Positions 35,849 to 45,515 of a DNA stretch of 64,000 bases are shown here, piece after piece. The translations under genes and the position numbers were made by a program. Every line of letters begins with the position of its first letter. Positions within the stretch are counted from its first letter, which is position 1. The notes beneath the pieces were generated by a model. The model was not told where the DNA came from. It ran no database searches and was given only the letters and a program-made list of their open reading frames with translations. Where the stretch lies: the NCBI GenBank assembly GCA_030913385.1, contig CP133159.1, positions 2,750,584 through 2,814,583 of the forward strand, written 5' to 3'. Source of the DNA: Cytophagaceae bacterium ABcell3 (GTDB lineage: Bacteria > Bacteroidota > Bacteroidia > Cytophagales > Cytophagaceae).

Positions 35849-37159
35849 TTAAGGCTGGCATACGTCTACTATTTCATTTTTCTTGTACAAGTCAGGCAGA
35901 AACTTTGATTTAATTCTGAACTGACTTCTTTTCTTTATTTTAGGCTTAGTCGACATGTTTTCGAGTTTAATGCCTGGGTCATAGTAGATGTTTCCTTTCG
36001 CCAATTCTGCAAGGAAAAGTTGAAAGTCCGTGCCTGTTCCTAATACCACATTATTTCCGTATTTATACTTCCTGTTCCCTGTTGTCTCTGAAAGTGAGGG
36101 GACATAACAAGCTTTGTCATGTTTACGATTCCATTGAAGTAGCATTGAAGCAAAACTCCATGAAGCAGTTTCATTTCCTTTTGTATCTAAAAGTGCTATT
36201 CGCCCATTGGAATTTCTGATTTTTCCTGATTCAATGTCAAAGCCCAAAAGCGTCATTTCGAGGCTTGTGGTTTTATGAACTTCTCCCACTTTATGAACAC
36301 CACCAAAGTTCATTCTGTCAGATCTACCTCTTTTATCGGGATAGCCATAGTTTCTGATAAAAAATTCAGTTCCTTTGGTTTTGTATAGTCCGTCTGTAGG
36401 CTCAGGAGTCATAAGGGTAATAACCGAAGCATCAATTTTGTCAAACCTGTTTACTCCAAACTGTTTAATCTCCCAACCCATAAAGTCAGGTTCAGAATAC
36501 CCATTTGGAGTTACTCCAAGTTCAGCTTCTAGAGTATAACCACCACAATTAGAAGATTTACAAGGAAGAATATTACTTGCTGAATCAAGCCTTTTTGAAT
36601 CAATCCAACCAAGACCATGAATTCTGCAAAGTTCATTCAAGAGAATACTTCTGTTATTTTCAACTTGGGGGAGTTCAATTACTTGGAAAACTCCATGTTC
36701 TCCTAGTTTCTTTAATTTATTGAACTCATTCGCAATGTCTGAATCTGGGGCAGCGACATAACCTAAGACCCTGCCACTTTTGTCGACTGAAATGAACAGA
36801 AGTCTATCTGCGATTCTGTTTGCCATCAAGTCAGATGGAGCGTTTTGACAACTTAGAAGAAACCCTGAAAATCGAACTTCTGGATATTTAGGGTATAGAA
36901 TTAATTGAGCATGAGGAGCAATCGATTTTTGGCCTTCATCATTAAGCCAAGCAAAGTCTAATTTGGCTTTGAACCTTTCTCTTTTCCAATCTCCTGCTTC
37001 AACAGTCTCGATACTTAAAATAGGCAGAACATTGACTATTTCAAAATTTCCACCAAAATAAACTTGGTTTTTAGAATTATCATTAGCCGCAAGCGACTTT
37101 ACGTAAATTTCAGTGCAGCCATTATCAGCAAAAAGCGACTTTAGATTGTTCAGGTTCAT
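35849..37159 (-). CDS. Type II restriction endonuclease, MvaI/BcnI family
   Basis: 436 residues. The C-terminal two-thirds contain the family's region around CGGYTLEAELGVTPNGYSEP and DFMGWEIKQFG, in which the acidic residues and E-x-K of the PD-(D/E)XK-like site can be seen; this is the MvaI/BcnI-type nuclease domain. Family members cleave CCWGG or CCSGG, but specificity here is not known. The start overlaps the end of the methyltransferase gene by 35 bases, so the nuclease is translated after the protecting enzyme. Together with the controller upstream it forms a complete type II system. Confidence 0.8.
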   Translation of the reverse strand: MNLNNLKSLFADNGCTEIYVKSLAANDNSKNQVYFGGNFEIVNVLPILSIETVEAGDWKRERFKAKLDFAWLNDEGQKSIAPHAQLILYPKYPEVRFSGFLLSCQNAPSDLMANRIADRLLFISVDKSGRVLGYVAAPDSDIANEFNKLKKLGEHGVFQVIELPQVENNRSILLNELCRIHGLGWIDSKRLDSASNILPCKSSNCGGYTLEAELGVTPNGYSEPDFMGWEIKQFGVNRFDKIDASVITLMTPEPTDGLYKTKGTEFFIRNYGYPDKRGRSDRMNFGGVHKVGEVHKTTSLEMTLLGFDIESGKIRNSNGRIALLDTKGNETASWSFASMLLQWNRKHDKACYVPSLSETTGNRKYKYGNNVVLGTGTDFQLFLAELAKGNIYYDPGIKLENMSTKPKIKKRSQFRIKSKFLPDLYKKNEIVDVCQP

Positions 37160-38357
37160 TTATTCTCTGTAATTCCTTTATAACATTTTTTCCTACCGCT
37201 TGGATTAATGGAACAGCCACTGAGTTTCCGAATTGTTTGTACCCTTGGTTATCAGAGACAGGTATTTGGAAAGTATCAGGGAAACCTTGAAGTCTAGCAC
37301 ATTCTCTTGGTGTTAGCCTTCTTGGATTTTTTCCTTCTTGAGGGATTAAAATTTCAGCGCCATCCTTATAGTAACGAGCGCTTAAAGTTCTTGAAACACC
37401 ATTTAAATCAGTTAGTCCAAAACCAAAACCGTTTCCTTTGGCTTGATGTTTTTTCTTATAGTCTTGAAGGTAGTGCCAAAGTTTATCCGAAAGTGTATAT
37501 TTGTCATCTACATAAGGTTCTAAAATATCTTTAATTCTTAATTTAACATCTTTAGGTTCAGGAAACTTGAATTGCTCTTGCTCTTTAAATATTTCTTTGG
37601 CGAAACCAACTATAATGATTCTTTCTCTATGTTGAGGAACGTAATATTTTGCATCTAACACTTTGTAGTGAACCGTATAGCCCAATTCTGTCAGAGCTTC
37701 GGTTATTACTTTAAATGTATTTTTCTTATCATGAGAAACAAGATTTTTTACGTTTTCAAGCATAAACGTTTTTGGCCGTTTATGCCCTATAATCCTAGCT
37801 ATGTCAAAGAATAATGTCCCTTGAGTTTTGTCTAAAAAACCATGCTGCCTGCCAAGTGAATTCTTTTTAGAAACTCCTGCTATTGAGAATGGCTGGCATG
37901 GAAATCCGCCAAGCAAAATATCGTGGTCAGGAATTTCAGTTTCTGAAATTTTAGAAATATCTCCAAAAGGTACTTCTCCAAAATTTGCCTCATAAGTTTT
38001 CTTTGCAAATGAGTCCCACTCACTAGAAAAGACGCATTTGCCACCAATGTTTTGGTAGGCTAAGCGGATTCCGCCAATACCTGCGAATAAGTCAATAAAT
38101 TTGAACTTTGGGTTTTTAGGTGTTGGAAACGGAATATCCCATTCAAAAGGCAGATAGGATTGGAAATTAGGTTCTTCAACAATACCAAGTTCCTCGTGTA
38201 GGTGAGACAAATATTTTTCAGCAGAAGATTTAAAATACTGTGAAATCCCATTTTTATGATTATGGAAATAATGGGTCAAATGAGCCATTTCATCTGTTGT
38301 TTTTTTATCAATGATAAAATTCAGCTTTTCCCGTATCTCAGAATATTTCCGTTTCAT
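37125..38357 (-). CDS. DNA (cytosine-5-)-methyltransferase of the restriction-modification system
   Basis: 410 residues with all the main m5C motifs in order: I (FIDLFAGIGGIRLAY), IV with the catalytic Cys (GGFPCQPFSIAG), VI (FMLENVKNL), VIII (QHRERIIIVG), IX (RRLTPRECARLQGFPD) and X (YKQFGNSVAVPLI). An N-terminal extension of about 85 residues precedes motif I. The target-recognition region between VIII and IX is of ordinary length, as in single-specificity enzymes. It methylates the site cut by the adjacent endonuclease. It overlaps the controller gene by 20 bases and the endonuclease gene by 35. Confidence 0.93.
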   Translation of the reverse strand: MKRKYSEIREKLNFIIDKKTTDEMAHLTHYFHNHKNGISQYFKSSAEKYLSHLHEELGIVEEPNFQSYLPFEWDIPFPTPKNPKFKFIDLFAGIGGIRLAYQNIGGKCVFSSEWDSFAKKTYEANFGEVPFGDISKISETEIPDHDILLGGFPCQPFSIAGVSKKNSLGRQHGFLDKTQGTLFFDIARIIGHKRPKTFMLENVKNLVSHDKKNTFKVITEALTELGYTVHYKVLDAKYYVPQHRERIIIVGFAKEIFKEQEQFKFPEPKDVKLRIKDILEPYVDDKYTLSDKLWHYLQDYKKKHQAKGNGFGFGLTDLNGVSRTLSARYYKDGAEILIPQEGKNPRRLTPRECARLQGFPDTFQIPVSDNQGYKQFGNSVAVPLIQAVGKNVIKELQRINEPEQSKVAFC

Positions 38358-38679
38358 TTGAATTCGATTTGACCTTGAGTTTCCTTTTTTGTTTAATGTA
38401 CTTCACGTTTTGCTCCGCTACAGTGAAAATTGTTTCAGAACAACGGTACTGAAAGGCTTCTCTTGCAAATTTATCAGCGAAATACAAGTCCTTAATGAAT
38501 TGCTCATCAATATTAAATAGGTCACTTAAGGCTTTTAGTTTTGATTTTGAGAACCTTTGCGAATCATTTTCAATTCTACTAACAGCACTTATGTTGAGTC
38601 CGATTTTTTCTCCAAACTCAGACTGTGTCCATTTACGTTTTTCCCTCTCTGCTCTTAAAAACTGTCCAAAACTTGACAT
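38338..38679 (-). CDS. XRE-family regulator, probable R-M controller protein
   Basis: 113 residues from ATG 38679; in-frame codons further upstream lack coding character. An XRE helix-turn-helix fills about residues 4-62 (FGQFLRAEREKRKWTQSEFG, then KIGLNISAVSRIEND). A C-terminal tail of about 45 residues is Lys-rich. Its position first in the R-M operon, overlapping the methyltransferase gene, suggests a C-protein that sets the timing of the system. No C-box could be identified upstream with confidence. Confidence 0.8.
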   Translation of the reverse strand: MSSFGQFLRAEREKRKWTQSEFGEKIGLNISAVSRIENDSQRFSKSKLKALSDLFNIDEQFIKDLYFADKFAREAFQYRCSETIFTVAEQNVKYIKQKRKLKVKSNSNETEIF

Positions 38680-39042
38680 AGTTAACTTGACCTGTTTATA
38701 GCAAAAATAATTATAATTTGCGAACTTACCGTCAATATTTGCAACTAATTTTGGGGTAGGAAAAAAGTAGTGTGTTTGATAGCGTGAACAAGAATTCCTC
38801 CTACCAGACAAAATTTCACTTACAATTCTCTAGACATAACTACCATAACTCGCAAAACATAAAACCCCAAAAACTTCCCCCGTTCTGGCATATGCAAATC
38901 CTTGTTCAACTCCCAGAATATACCACAAAAGCAGATAACTTAAGGCGTTATGTATGCGAGCTTAACCAACCTTTATGGAGAAAGAGGTTTTCCCATAAAG
39001 GTTTAGGATTTAGCGTCAGTAGCTTTTCATACAACACTCAGG
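38680..39042. other. Intergenic region between R-M operon and metY
   Basis: About 360 bases. It holds a perfect 11-bp hairpin (38968-39003; AACCTTTATGG with CCATAAAGGTT) downstream of metY without a T-run. The segment next to the controller gene must hold the R-M promoter. No gene was found. Confidence 0.4.
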
Positions 39043-40350
<1,308 letters not shown>

Positions 40351-40602
40351 TTATTGTTGCACAAAAATAGCAATTCTGTAGACCTTCTTCTTTTCCTTTT
40401 TATTAATTAATGTATAACGGATTCTTTTAGCGGCTTCTAATATTTATAGTTAATGTTTATTTAAGTATTGCCAAAAAATATTCTGTCAAATATATATGTT
40501 GTTCGTTTATGTAGAAAATAATTTTGCAAAATATTAAATATCGAAATATAATTTTGTATATTTGTTCTATACAAGTTGCTCCACTTTATAAATATTATCA
40601 CT

Positions 40603-41043
40603 ATGCAAGCAGTAATAAATAAAACCGATGTAAAGCCAACAGGTTTAGGTCAAGTAAATAAACGGTTTGTACTTAGCTTTATAAAAGAATGTAATCTAGT
40701 AACAGAGGTGGAAGAGGTTGTTTCTGGTTATGATCAACAGGGGCAACAAGAGCAAATGTTTATTCGCTTTAAGCTTTGGGATAATCATTTTAGTTATGCC
40801 TTGCTCAAAGGGCTTTTTGCGCTTGGCGGCAGACCGGATGGCTTTGTGATATTTGTGAACAATAGAACAAAAGACTTCTTTTTTAGCTATAATGAAGAAA
40901 AAGCGGACGAAGCGGTAAACTATCTTCAGTCCCTCTTTGGTCAGCTTAACAATGAAATGGTTTACAGACTCTATCTGACTAGAAAACTAAAACTGGAATC
41001 TGAGTTTTCAGAAACCCTGGAAAAACTAAAAGGGAAAATATAA
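40603..41043 (+). CDS. Hypothetical protein, 146 aa
   Basis: Start ATG 40603 is preferred over an in-frame codon at 40576. The protein is soluble and mixed alpha/beta, with a central aromatic stretch (FIRFKLWDNHFSYALLKGLF) and a charged helical C-terminus (RKLKLESEFSETLEKLKG). I do not recognise the family. A hairpin follows the gene. The very AT-rich upstream region has TATATTTG at 40557-40564 as a possible -7 box, without a convincing -33 partner. Confidence 0.6.
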   Translation: MQAVINKTDVKPTGLGQVNKRFVLSFIKECNLVTEVEEVVSGYDQQGQQEQMFIRFKLWDNHFSYALLKGLFALGGRPDGFVIFVNNRTKDFFFSYNEEKADEAVNYLQSLFGQLNNEMVYRLYLTRKLKLESEFSETLEKLKGKI

Positions 41044-41060
41044 TAAGTGTTTTTCATGCC

Positions 41061-41112
41061 AAAGTTACAGATATACTAGCGCTGCATTGGCTGTGTATCT
41101 GTAACTATTTTT
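41061..41112 (+). terminator. Stem-loop after the 146-aa gene
   Basis: GTTACAGATA and TATCTGTAAC form a perfect 10-bp stem with a long loop, followed by a short T-run. The long loop makes it a weaker terminator candidate. Confidence 0.5.
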
Positions 41113-41113
41113 A

Positions 41114-41226
41114 TGATTACCCATTTAAGCCTCTAGCGAAGTATAAGTTTTTTACTTGTCTAGCAATATTTTTTAAGTTGTCGTCTTTAAATGGCTGTAT
41201 GTGCCAATATCTAAATGGGTCACTCC
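41114..41226 (+). mobile_element. Family A MITE-like element, internally deleted copy (113 bp)
   Basis: Left end GATTACCCATTTAAG and right end CTAAATGGGT, with the same terminal segments as copy 1 (AAGTTTTTTAC, GTGCCA) but lacking about 250 interior bases. Flanking 12-base segments 41102-41113 and 41227-41238 match at 10 of 12 positions. It sits directly beyond the 3' end of the EEP-family gene. Confidence 0.7.
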
Positions 41227-41240
41227 CTACTATTTTTATG

Positions 41241-42329
41241 TTACCGCTCCTTTATCAAATATTCAGATTCTATTGGGTAATGGTCTGAATGCTTGTTGTC
41301 TTTATATACTTTGAAACCTATCGGTTTAAAATACTTTTTACTGTAAAATTGATGGTCTATCCTTATTAGCCATGGAAACTTATTATAAGTAAAGCCAAAT
41401 CCTTTTCCTGCTTGTTCAAAGGCGTTGTTATAAGACTTTTTAAGGCGCTTGTAAGTGTATGAATAAGGCGTATCATTCAGGTCGCAACAGATGATGATTG
41501 GATACGGTGATTTCGCTGCAAAATCCGCTATCTTATTGATTTGCTTTTCTCTGGTAATGAATCCTTTTTTTAGTTTCTTATAAATGTCCTTTTGGTTTTC
41601 AAGGATGGTTTTGGGCTTATGTATGGAAATGTCTGGGTTCAATCTTATTGACATGGATTCAAGGTGCATGTTAATTACCCGGATGGTGTCAGTGTCAATC
41701 TTGATATCGCTATATAATCCTCTGTTGAGGCTTTTTTTGCCTGAGAATTCAATAGAGCCTCCATTTACGATAGGATGTTTGCTAAAGGTTATCAAGCCAA
41801 AAAAGCCCTCGTAGTTGCTTAGTTTGACAGGGGAGGTGTGGTAGTAGCTGTACCCTGCATTTTTTATTTTTTCAAGAGATGATTCAGCGGATAATGCATC
41901 ATTATTGTAAAATTCTTGAATGCACAGTATGTCAGAGTCTATCTTTTGCGCAATCCATCGTATGCTTTTCTTTGAAGTTGAGGTGTCTTGTTTGTTTTCC
42001 CATCTATAGTAGTAAAAGGTGCCAGCATTATAGCTAGTCACTTTGAGGGTTTCTTCTTCTGGGTTGGTTTTTTTGAATGAGGTTCCTATGGTTTCTGTTA
42101 TCTGTGGGTATGATACCAGAAGGCTAATGACTGGAACTACAGACATTACCGATCTCTTTAAAAAGAGAAAGAGGCAGGTAATGAGGTTGGTCAGTAATAA
42201 AACCGGTGTCAGAAGGTAGGCAAAACCTATGGCCCAATGGCTTGAAAGCAAGAAAAGCTGGTGGATTGAGACTAGTAACGTTATTAAAGGAATAACAAAG
42301 CAGAAAAACACCCTCACACAACCTTTCAT
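41241..42329 (-). CDS. Membrane-anchored endonuclease/exonuclease/phosphatase-family protein
   Basis: 362 residues from ATG 42329, which has AAGGAG six bases upstream; the ATG just before it (42332) is equally possible. Three hydrophobic segments fill residues about 5-85 (VFFCFVIPLITLLVSI, FAYLLTPVLLLTNLITCLFL and a third ending near TET). They are followed by an EEP domain with CIQEFYNN, IIICCDLNDTPYSYTY and the C-terminal SDHYPIESE. The fold hydrolyses phosphodiesters, in nucleic acids or lipids. The substrate side of the membrane and the target are unknown. Confidence 0.85.
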   Translation of the reverse strand: MKGCVRVFFCFVIPLITLLVSIHQLFLLSSHWAIGFAYLLTPVLLLTNLITCLFLFLKRSVMSVVPVISLLVSYPQITETIGTSFKKTNPEEETLKVTSYNAGTFYYYRWENKQDTSTSKKSIRWIAQKIDSDILCIQEFYNNDALSAESSLEKIKNAGYSYYHTSPVKLSNYEGFFGLITFSKHPIVNGGSIEFSGKKSLNRGLYSDIKIDTDTIRVINMHLESMSIRLNPDISIHKPKTILENQKDIYKKLKKGFITREKQINKIADFAAKSPYPIIICCDLNDTPYSYTYKRLKKSYNNAFEQAGKGFGFTYNKFPWLIRIDHQFYSKKYFKPIGFKVYKDNKHSDHYPIESEYLIKER

Positions 42330-42437
42330 CATACACTCCTTGTTCTGGTTTTGTTTTACCCCTGTTGACTGCATTGTTTATGCTTGCAGGGCTTTATATA
42401 TATAACAGGAAAGTATGCCAACCTTCTAAAATTTGAA

Positions 42438-42600
42438 GCTGAATTATGCGATAGGTTTCGTCATGAGGAGCATAGCCCCAATAAATCAACACTTTTGGTC
42501 GCAAGCATAGCAGCCTATGGTTAAGATACAAACGTGAACGAAGGGACTGACTTGGAGTTATTTTGCTACGTAATAGAAAGTTCTATTACATATTTCAGGT
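42438..42600 (+). repeat. Family C repeat, long copy
   Basis: Left end CTGAATTATGCGATAGGTTTCG and right end TAATAGAAAGTTCTATTACATATTTCAGG are the two halves of the 56-base copy at 18015, here separated by about 90 bases of other sequence (42463-42565). It may be a fuller element of which the short copies are deletion forms. Confidence 0.55.
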
Positions 42601-42645
42601 CTAACCTAGATTGTGTCGAAAAGGAGGTAAAGCCTGGGTTTCTAG

Positions 42646-43101
42646 CTATTGGTCCAGGTCTTTCTGCTGTCGCTTGATCAGTTTTTCTTCTTTTTGTATC
42701 ACATCGGCCAGGGAGTTGTTTTTAAGTAGCTTTACAGTTTCTTCCCTGACTTCGCTAATGACGTTTCTGATACCGCAGGTTTCTTCATCAACACATTCTT
42801 CGCACTTTTCATAATATTTGTAGCTGACGCAGGGAAGTAGCGCTATGGGGCCGTCAAATAGCCGGATGACATTGGCTAGGTTTACTGTTTCTGGAGATTT
42901 AAGCAGGTAATAACCTCCACCTTTGCCTTTTTTACTGTTTAATATTCCAGCTTTTTTTAGGTCTAACAGTATAGCTTCCAGAAACTTTTTAGGTATGCGT
43001 TCTTTTTTTGCTATGTCTCCTATAAGAATAGGGCCTTGGTTATATTCTCTTGCGAGCATGACCAAGGCTTTAATAGCATATTTTGTTTTTTTGGAAAGCA
43101 T
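42646..43101 (-). CDS. Rrf2-family transcriptional regulator
   Basis: 151 residues. The N-terminal winged helix (LSKKTKYAIKALVMLAREYN, IPKKFLEAILLDLKKAGIL, GKGGGYYLLK) and the three clustered cysteines near residue 105-115 (EKCEECVDEETCGI) match Rrf2 proteins of the IscR/NsrR/CymR type. The cysteines could bind an iron-sulfur cluster. Target genes cannot be told; metY and sulfur metabolism are a guess from distance. It is a single gene 50 bases after the exonuclease gene. Confidence 0.88.
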   Translation of the reverse strand: MLSKKTKYAIKALVMLAREYNQGPILIGDIAKKERIPKKFLEAILLDLKKAGILNSKKGKGGGYYLLKSPETVNLANVIRLFDGPIALLPCVSYKYYEKCEECVDEETCGIRNVISEVREETVKLLKNNSLADVIQKEEKLIKRQQKDLDQ

Positions 43102-43151
43102 CTGTTTTTCACTTTGCCTAGTGCTACAGTATATTTTTTACTTGAAGGTTG

Positions 43152-43976
43152 TTATTTGAGATTAAAACCTCTAAGTTTTATTTCTGTAAGCTTTTTCTTC
43201 GTGTTTAAGGAGAAGTCTCCTTTCATCATCCAGTCATAGTAGGAAGGATCCCTTTGAAGGACATCGCAAACACGTTGGTTTTTATATTTTCCAAAATTGA
43301 AAATCTCTTCGCCTTTGTCGTTAAAAGCTATTCTTCCTGCAAGGTCTGCAAATTGAGAAGCGGTCAGGTTGTGCAGTTCATCAATGTCATTGGTAATAGG
43401 GACATATTCTTTGCCCTTTCCGTCTTTTATTTTGCAGTTTTGATATCTTTCAATTTGCGCATACAATACATCAACCGTCGCTTTTGTATCAGCTTCTGCG
43501 CCGTGCGCTCCTTCTAGTTCTTTGTTGCAATAGAACTTATAAGCTGCGGTCAAGGTCCTCGGCTCCATAAGGTGGAATATCCTTTGCGCATCCACTATTT
43601 TGCGGTTGCAGATATCAAACTCAACCCCAGCTCTCAAAAACTCTTCAACCAATACTGGAATGTCAAACCTTATGACATTAAAACCTGCAAGGTCACAACC
43701 TTCTAAAAACTTGTTTAGAGAAGCTGCAATGCTTTTAAAAGTAGGTTTGTCCTGTACATCTTCATCATAAATGCCATGGATCAAACTTGATTCCAATGGT
43801 ATAGGAATGGTAGGGTTGATCCTGGATGTTTTGGTAATGCGCTCCCCATTGGGCATAACCTTGATAAAAGAAAGTTCCACTATCCTGTCATTGGTAATAT
43901 TGGTACCAGTGGTTTCCAGGTCGAAAAACACCAATGGCTTTTTTAGTTTCAGGGTATCGGGAACAGATGGTGTCAT
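43152..43976 (-). CDS. DEDDh 3'-5' exonuclease (DnaQ-like)
   Basis: 274 residues. Exo I (VFFDLETTGTN; D19 and E21), Exo II (NVIRFDIPVL) and Exo III epsilon-type HxAxxD (GAHGAEADTKATVD, near 157-162) are all present, so it should be an active exonuclease of the DNA polymerase III epsilon family. Residues about 185-270 form an extra C-terminal domain with FGKYKNQRVCDVLQRDPSYY, seen in Bacteroidetes homologues. It starts 18 bases after mpl, with which it is probably transcribed. Repair or proofreading role is inferred. Confidence 0.88.
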   Translation of the reverse strand: MTPSVPDTLKLKKPLVFFDLETTGTNITNDRIVELSFIKVMPNGERITKTSRINPTIPIPLESSLIHGIYDEDVQDKPTFKSIAASLNKFLEGCDLAGFNVIRFDIPVLVEEFLRAGVEFDICNRKIVDAQRIFHLMEPRTLTAAYKFYCNKELEGAHGAEADTKATVDVLYAQIERYQNCKIKDGKGKEYVPITNDIDELHNLTASQFADLAGRIAFNDKGEEIFNFGKYKNQRVCDVLQRDPSYYDWMMKGDFSLNTKKKLTEIKLRGFNLK

Positions 43977-43994
43977 GATGAGAAAGTTTAACTT

Positions 43995-45329
43995 TTATAA
44001 AATTGATTGTGCTAAGGTTTTAGAGTTTATTCCGCCAAAATCAGAAGGGCTCATTAGTAACAGAGACTTCTGTTTCCAATTTAGGCTTGCTAAATATTCT
44101 TTTAAAGCATTGGCTTCATTGAAAACTTTTAACTCCTGTTTGTTAAAAACTTTTTTCAATTCATCCGAAGATGTAGCTGCTTTTTTAGAAATGAAAATTA
44201 CAGGCAAATCAGTTCCCTTCAAGCAATCTTTATATTGTTTGAAATACTCACTGTTCTGCTTGTCTTCAGGATTTAGTTCGTACACAGCCACATGCTGGTA
44301 TTCAGGATACTGTTTGTTTACAGCCGTGGTTGATGCCTTCAAGGTGGCAGGGGAGTGTGCCACATCTTTCACTACTACAGTTTCAGAAGTTTTCCCCAGA
44401 ACCTCCAACCTGTCTTTTACACCTTTAAAGCTGCCAATCGCTTGGTTGAACATCTCTTCGGTAATGCCCATTTTAGCGCACAAAGCCCTTGCTCCGCTTA
44501 GGTTCTTTATGTTTAACTTTCCAAAAATGTTAAGAGCGATTTTCTCTTTGCCGTTAATCAAGGTAGTTTGGTTGTTGTTTATTTCGAAGTCCGCAGTTTT
44601 ATACTCTACCCTTTGTACATCCTCCCTTTCTTTGCGTCCTATTAAAGTAGCAACATCGTCATTTTCGTTAAAGACAAGTATACCAGCTTTAGGTGTAGCA
44701 TCCGCAAATTTTTCAAATTGCTTTACATACTCATCAAAAGTGCCATAAATATCTGCATATCTCCATTCCACACCACTGATCAGGCCAATGTGGTGGTTGT
44801 AATAAAGGAACTCCGGAGTTGGGTCTATCGGAGTAGCAGGGCATTCACTTCCTTCAATGATAATGATTGGGGCAGACTTGGTCAATTTTGCGTGGCTCTC
44901 AAACCCTTCTGGAAGCGAGCCTACCAAATAATCAAAGTCTTTGTTAAAATGCTTTAATACATGCATAATCATGGCAGTGGTCGTGGTCTTGCCATGGGTA
45001 CCGGTAATGACTATGCGTTGTTTATTAATGGATTTTTGAAATATAAATTCAGGAACGGAGCATATCGTTAGACCTAACTTCTGTGCTTCTTGAAGCTCGG
45101 GGTTATCAGCACCTAACTTTTGGTCAGGAATAACCATGTCCAGTTCTTTAGATATTCTTTTGGTATTCCAGTCGTTATGTATAGTCAACCCTTTATGGTC
45201 AACTGTTTCGTTAAGAGAATTATCAGACACGGATACGCTATAGCCTATTTGTTGCAGGTTCAAGGCCAAATCATGGACTATACTGCTGCCATTAGCTATA
45301 AAATGTACTTTAGGTGATTTGTCAGACAT
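43995..45329 (-). CDS. mpl: UDP-N-acetylmuramate:L-alanyl-gamma-D-glutamyl-meso-diaminopimelate ligase
   Basis: 444 residues with Mur-ligase architecture: N-terminal Rossmann-like domain (VHFIANGSSIVHDLALNLQQ), ATP site ITGTHGKTTTTAM, and the C-terminal domain. It resembles Mpl, which recycles the murein tripeptide onto UDP-MurNAc, more than MurC; it is about the length of known Mpl. It is followed by the exonuclease gene at 18 bases. The separation of Mpl from MurC is by resemblance alone. Confidence 0.85.
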   Translation of the reverse strand: MSDKSPKVHFIANGSSIVHDLALNLQQIGYSVSVSDNSLNETVDHKGLTIHNDWNTKRISKELDMVIPDQKLGADNPELQEAQKLGLTICSVPEFIFQKSINKQRIVITGTHGKTTTTAMIMHVLKHFNKDFDYLVGSLPEGFESHAKLTKSAPIIIIEGSECPATPIDPTPEFLYYNHHIGLISGVEWRYADIYGTFDEYVKQFEKFADATPKAGILVFNENDDVATLIGRKEREDVQRVEYKTADFEINNNQTTLINGKEKIALNIFGKLNIKNLSGARALCAKMGITEEMFNQAIGSFKGVKDRLEVLGKTSETVVVKDVAHSPATLKASTTAVNKQYPEYQHVAVYELNPEDKQNSEYFKQYKDCLKGTDLPVIFISKKAATSSDELKKVFNKQELKVFNEANALKEYLASLNWKQKSLLLMSPSDFGGINSKTLAQSIL

Positions 45330-45515
45330 TTTTACACATTTTAGCCATGCAAAAATATAACAATTATTGTCAGCAGCAAATAAAGGATGGCAACTAGCAC
45401 GTATCTTGTTGATTTTAATGATTTTTATGTGGTGTTAATAAAGAGTGAATAAATAAACCTAGAATATTCTCTGCCTCGGGTATATCGGACTTTAACTTTT
45501 TTCGTAAATTTGGGT

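Noticed and set aside
38968-39003. Terminator for metY
   Set aside because: The hairpin is strong but is not followed by a T-run on the minus strand.
43771-44748. 325-codon open frame on the plus strand
   Set aside because: It runs antisense to the exonuclease and mpl genes, both of which have clear catalytic motifs; the antisense product shows no recognisable domain.
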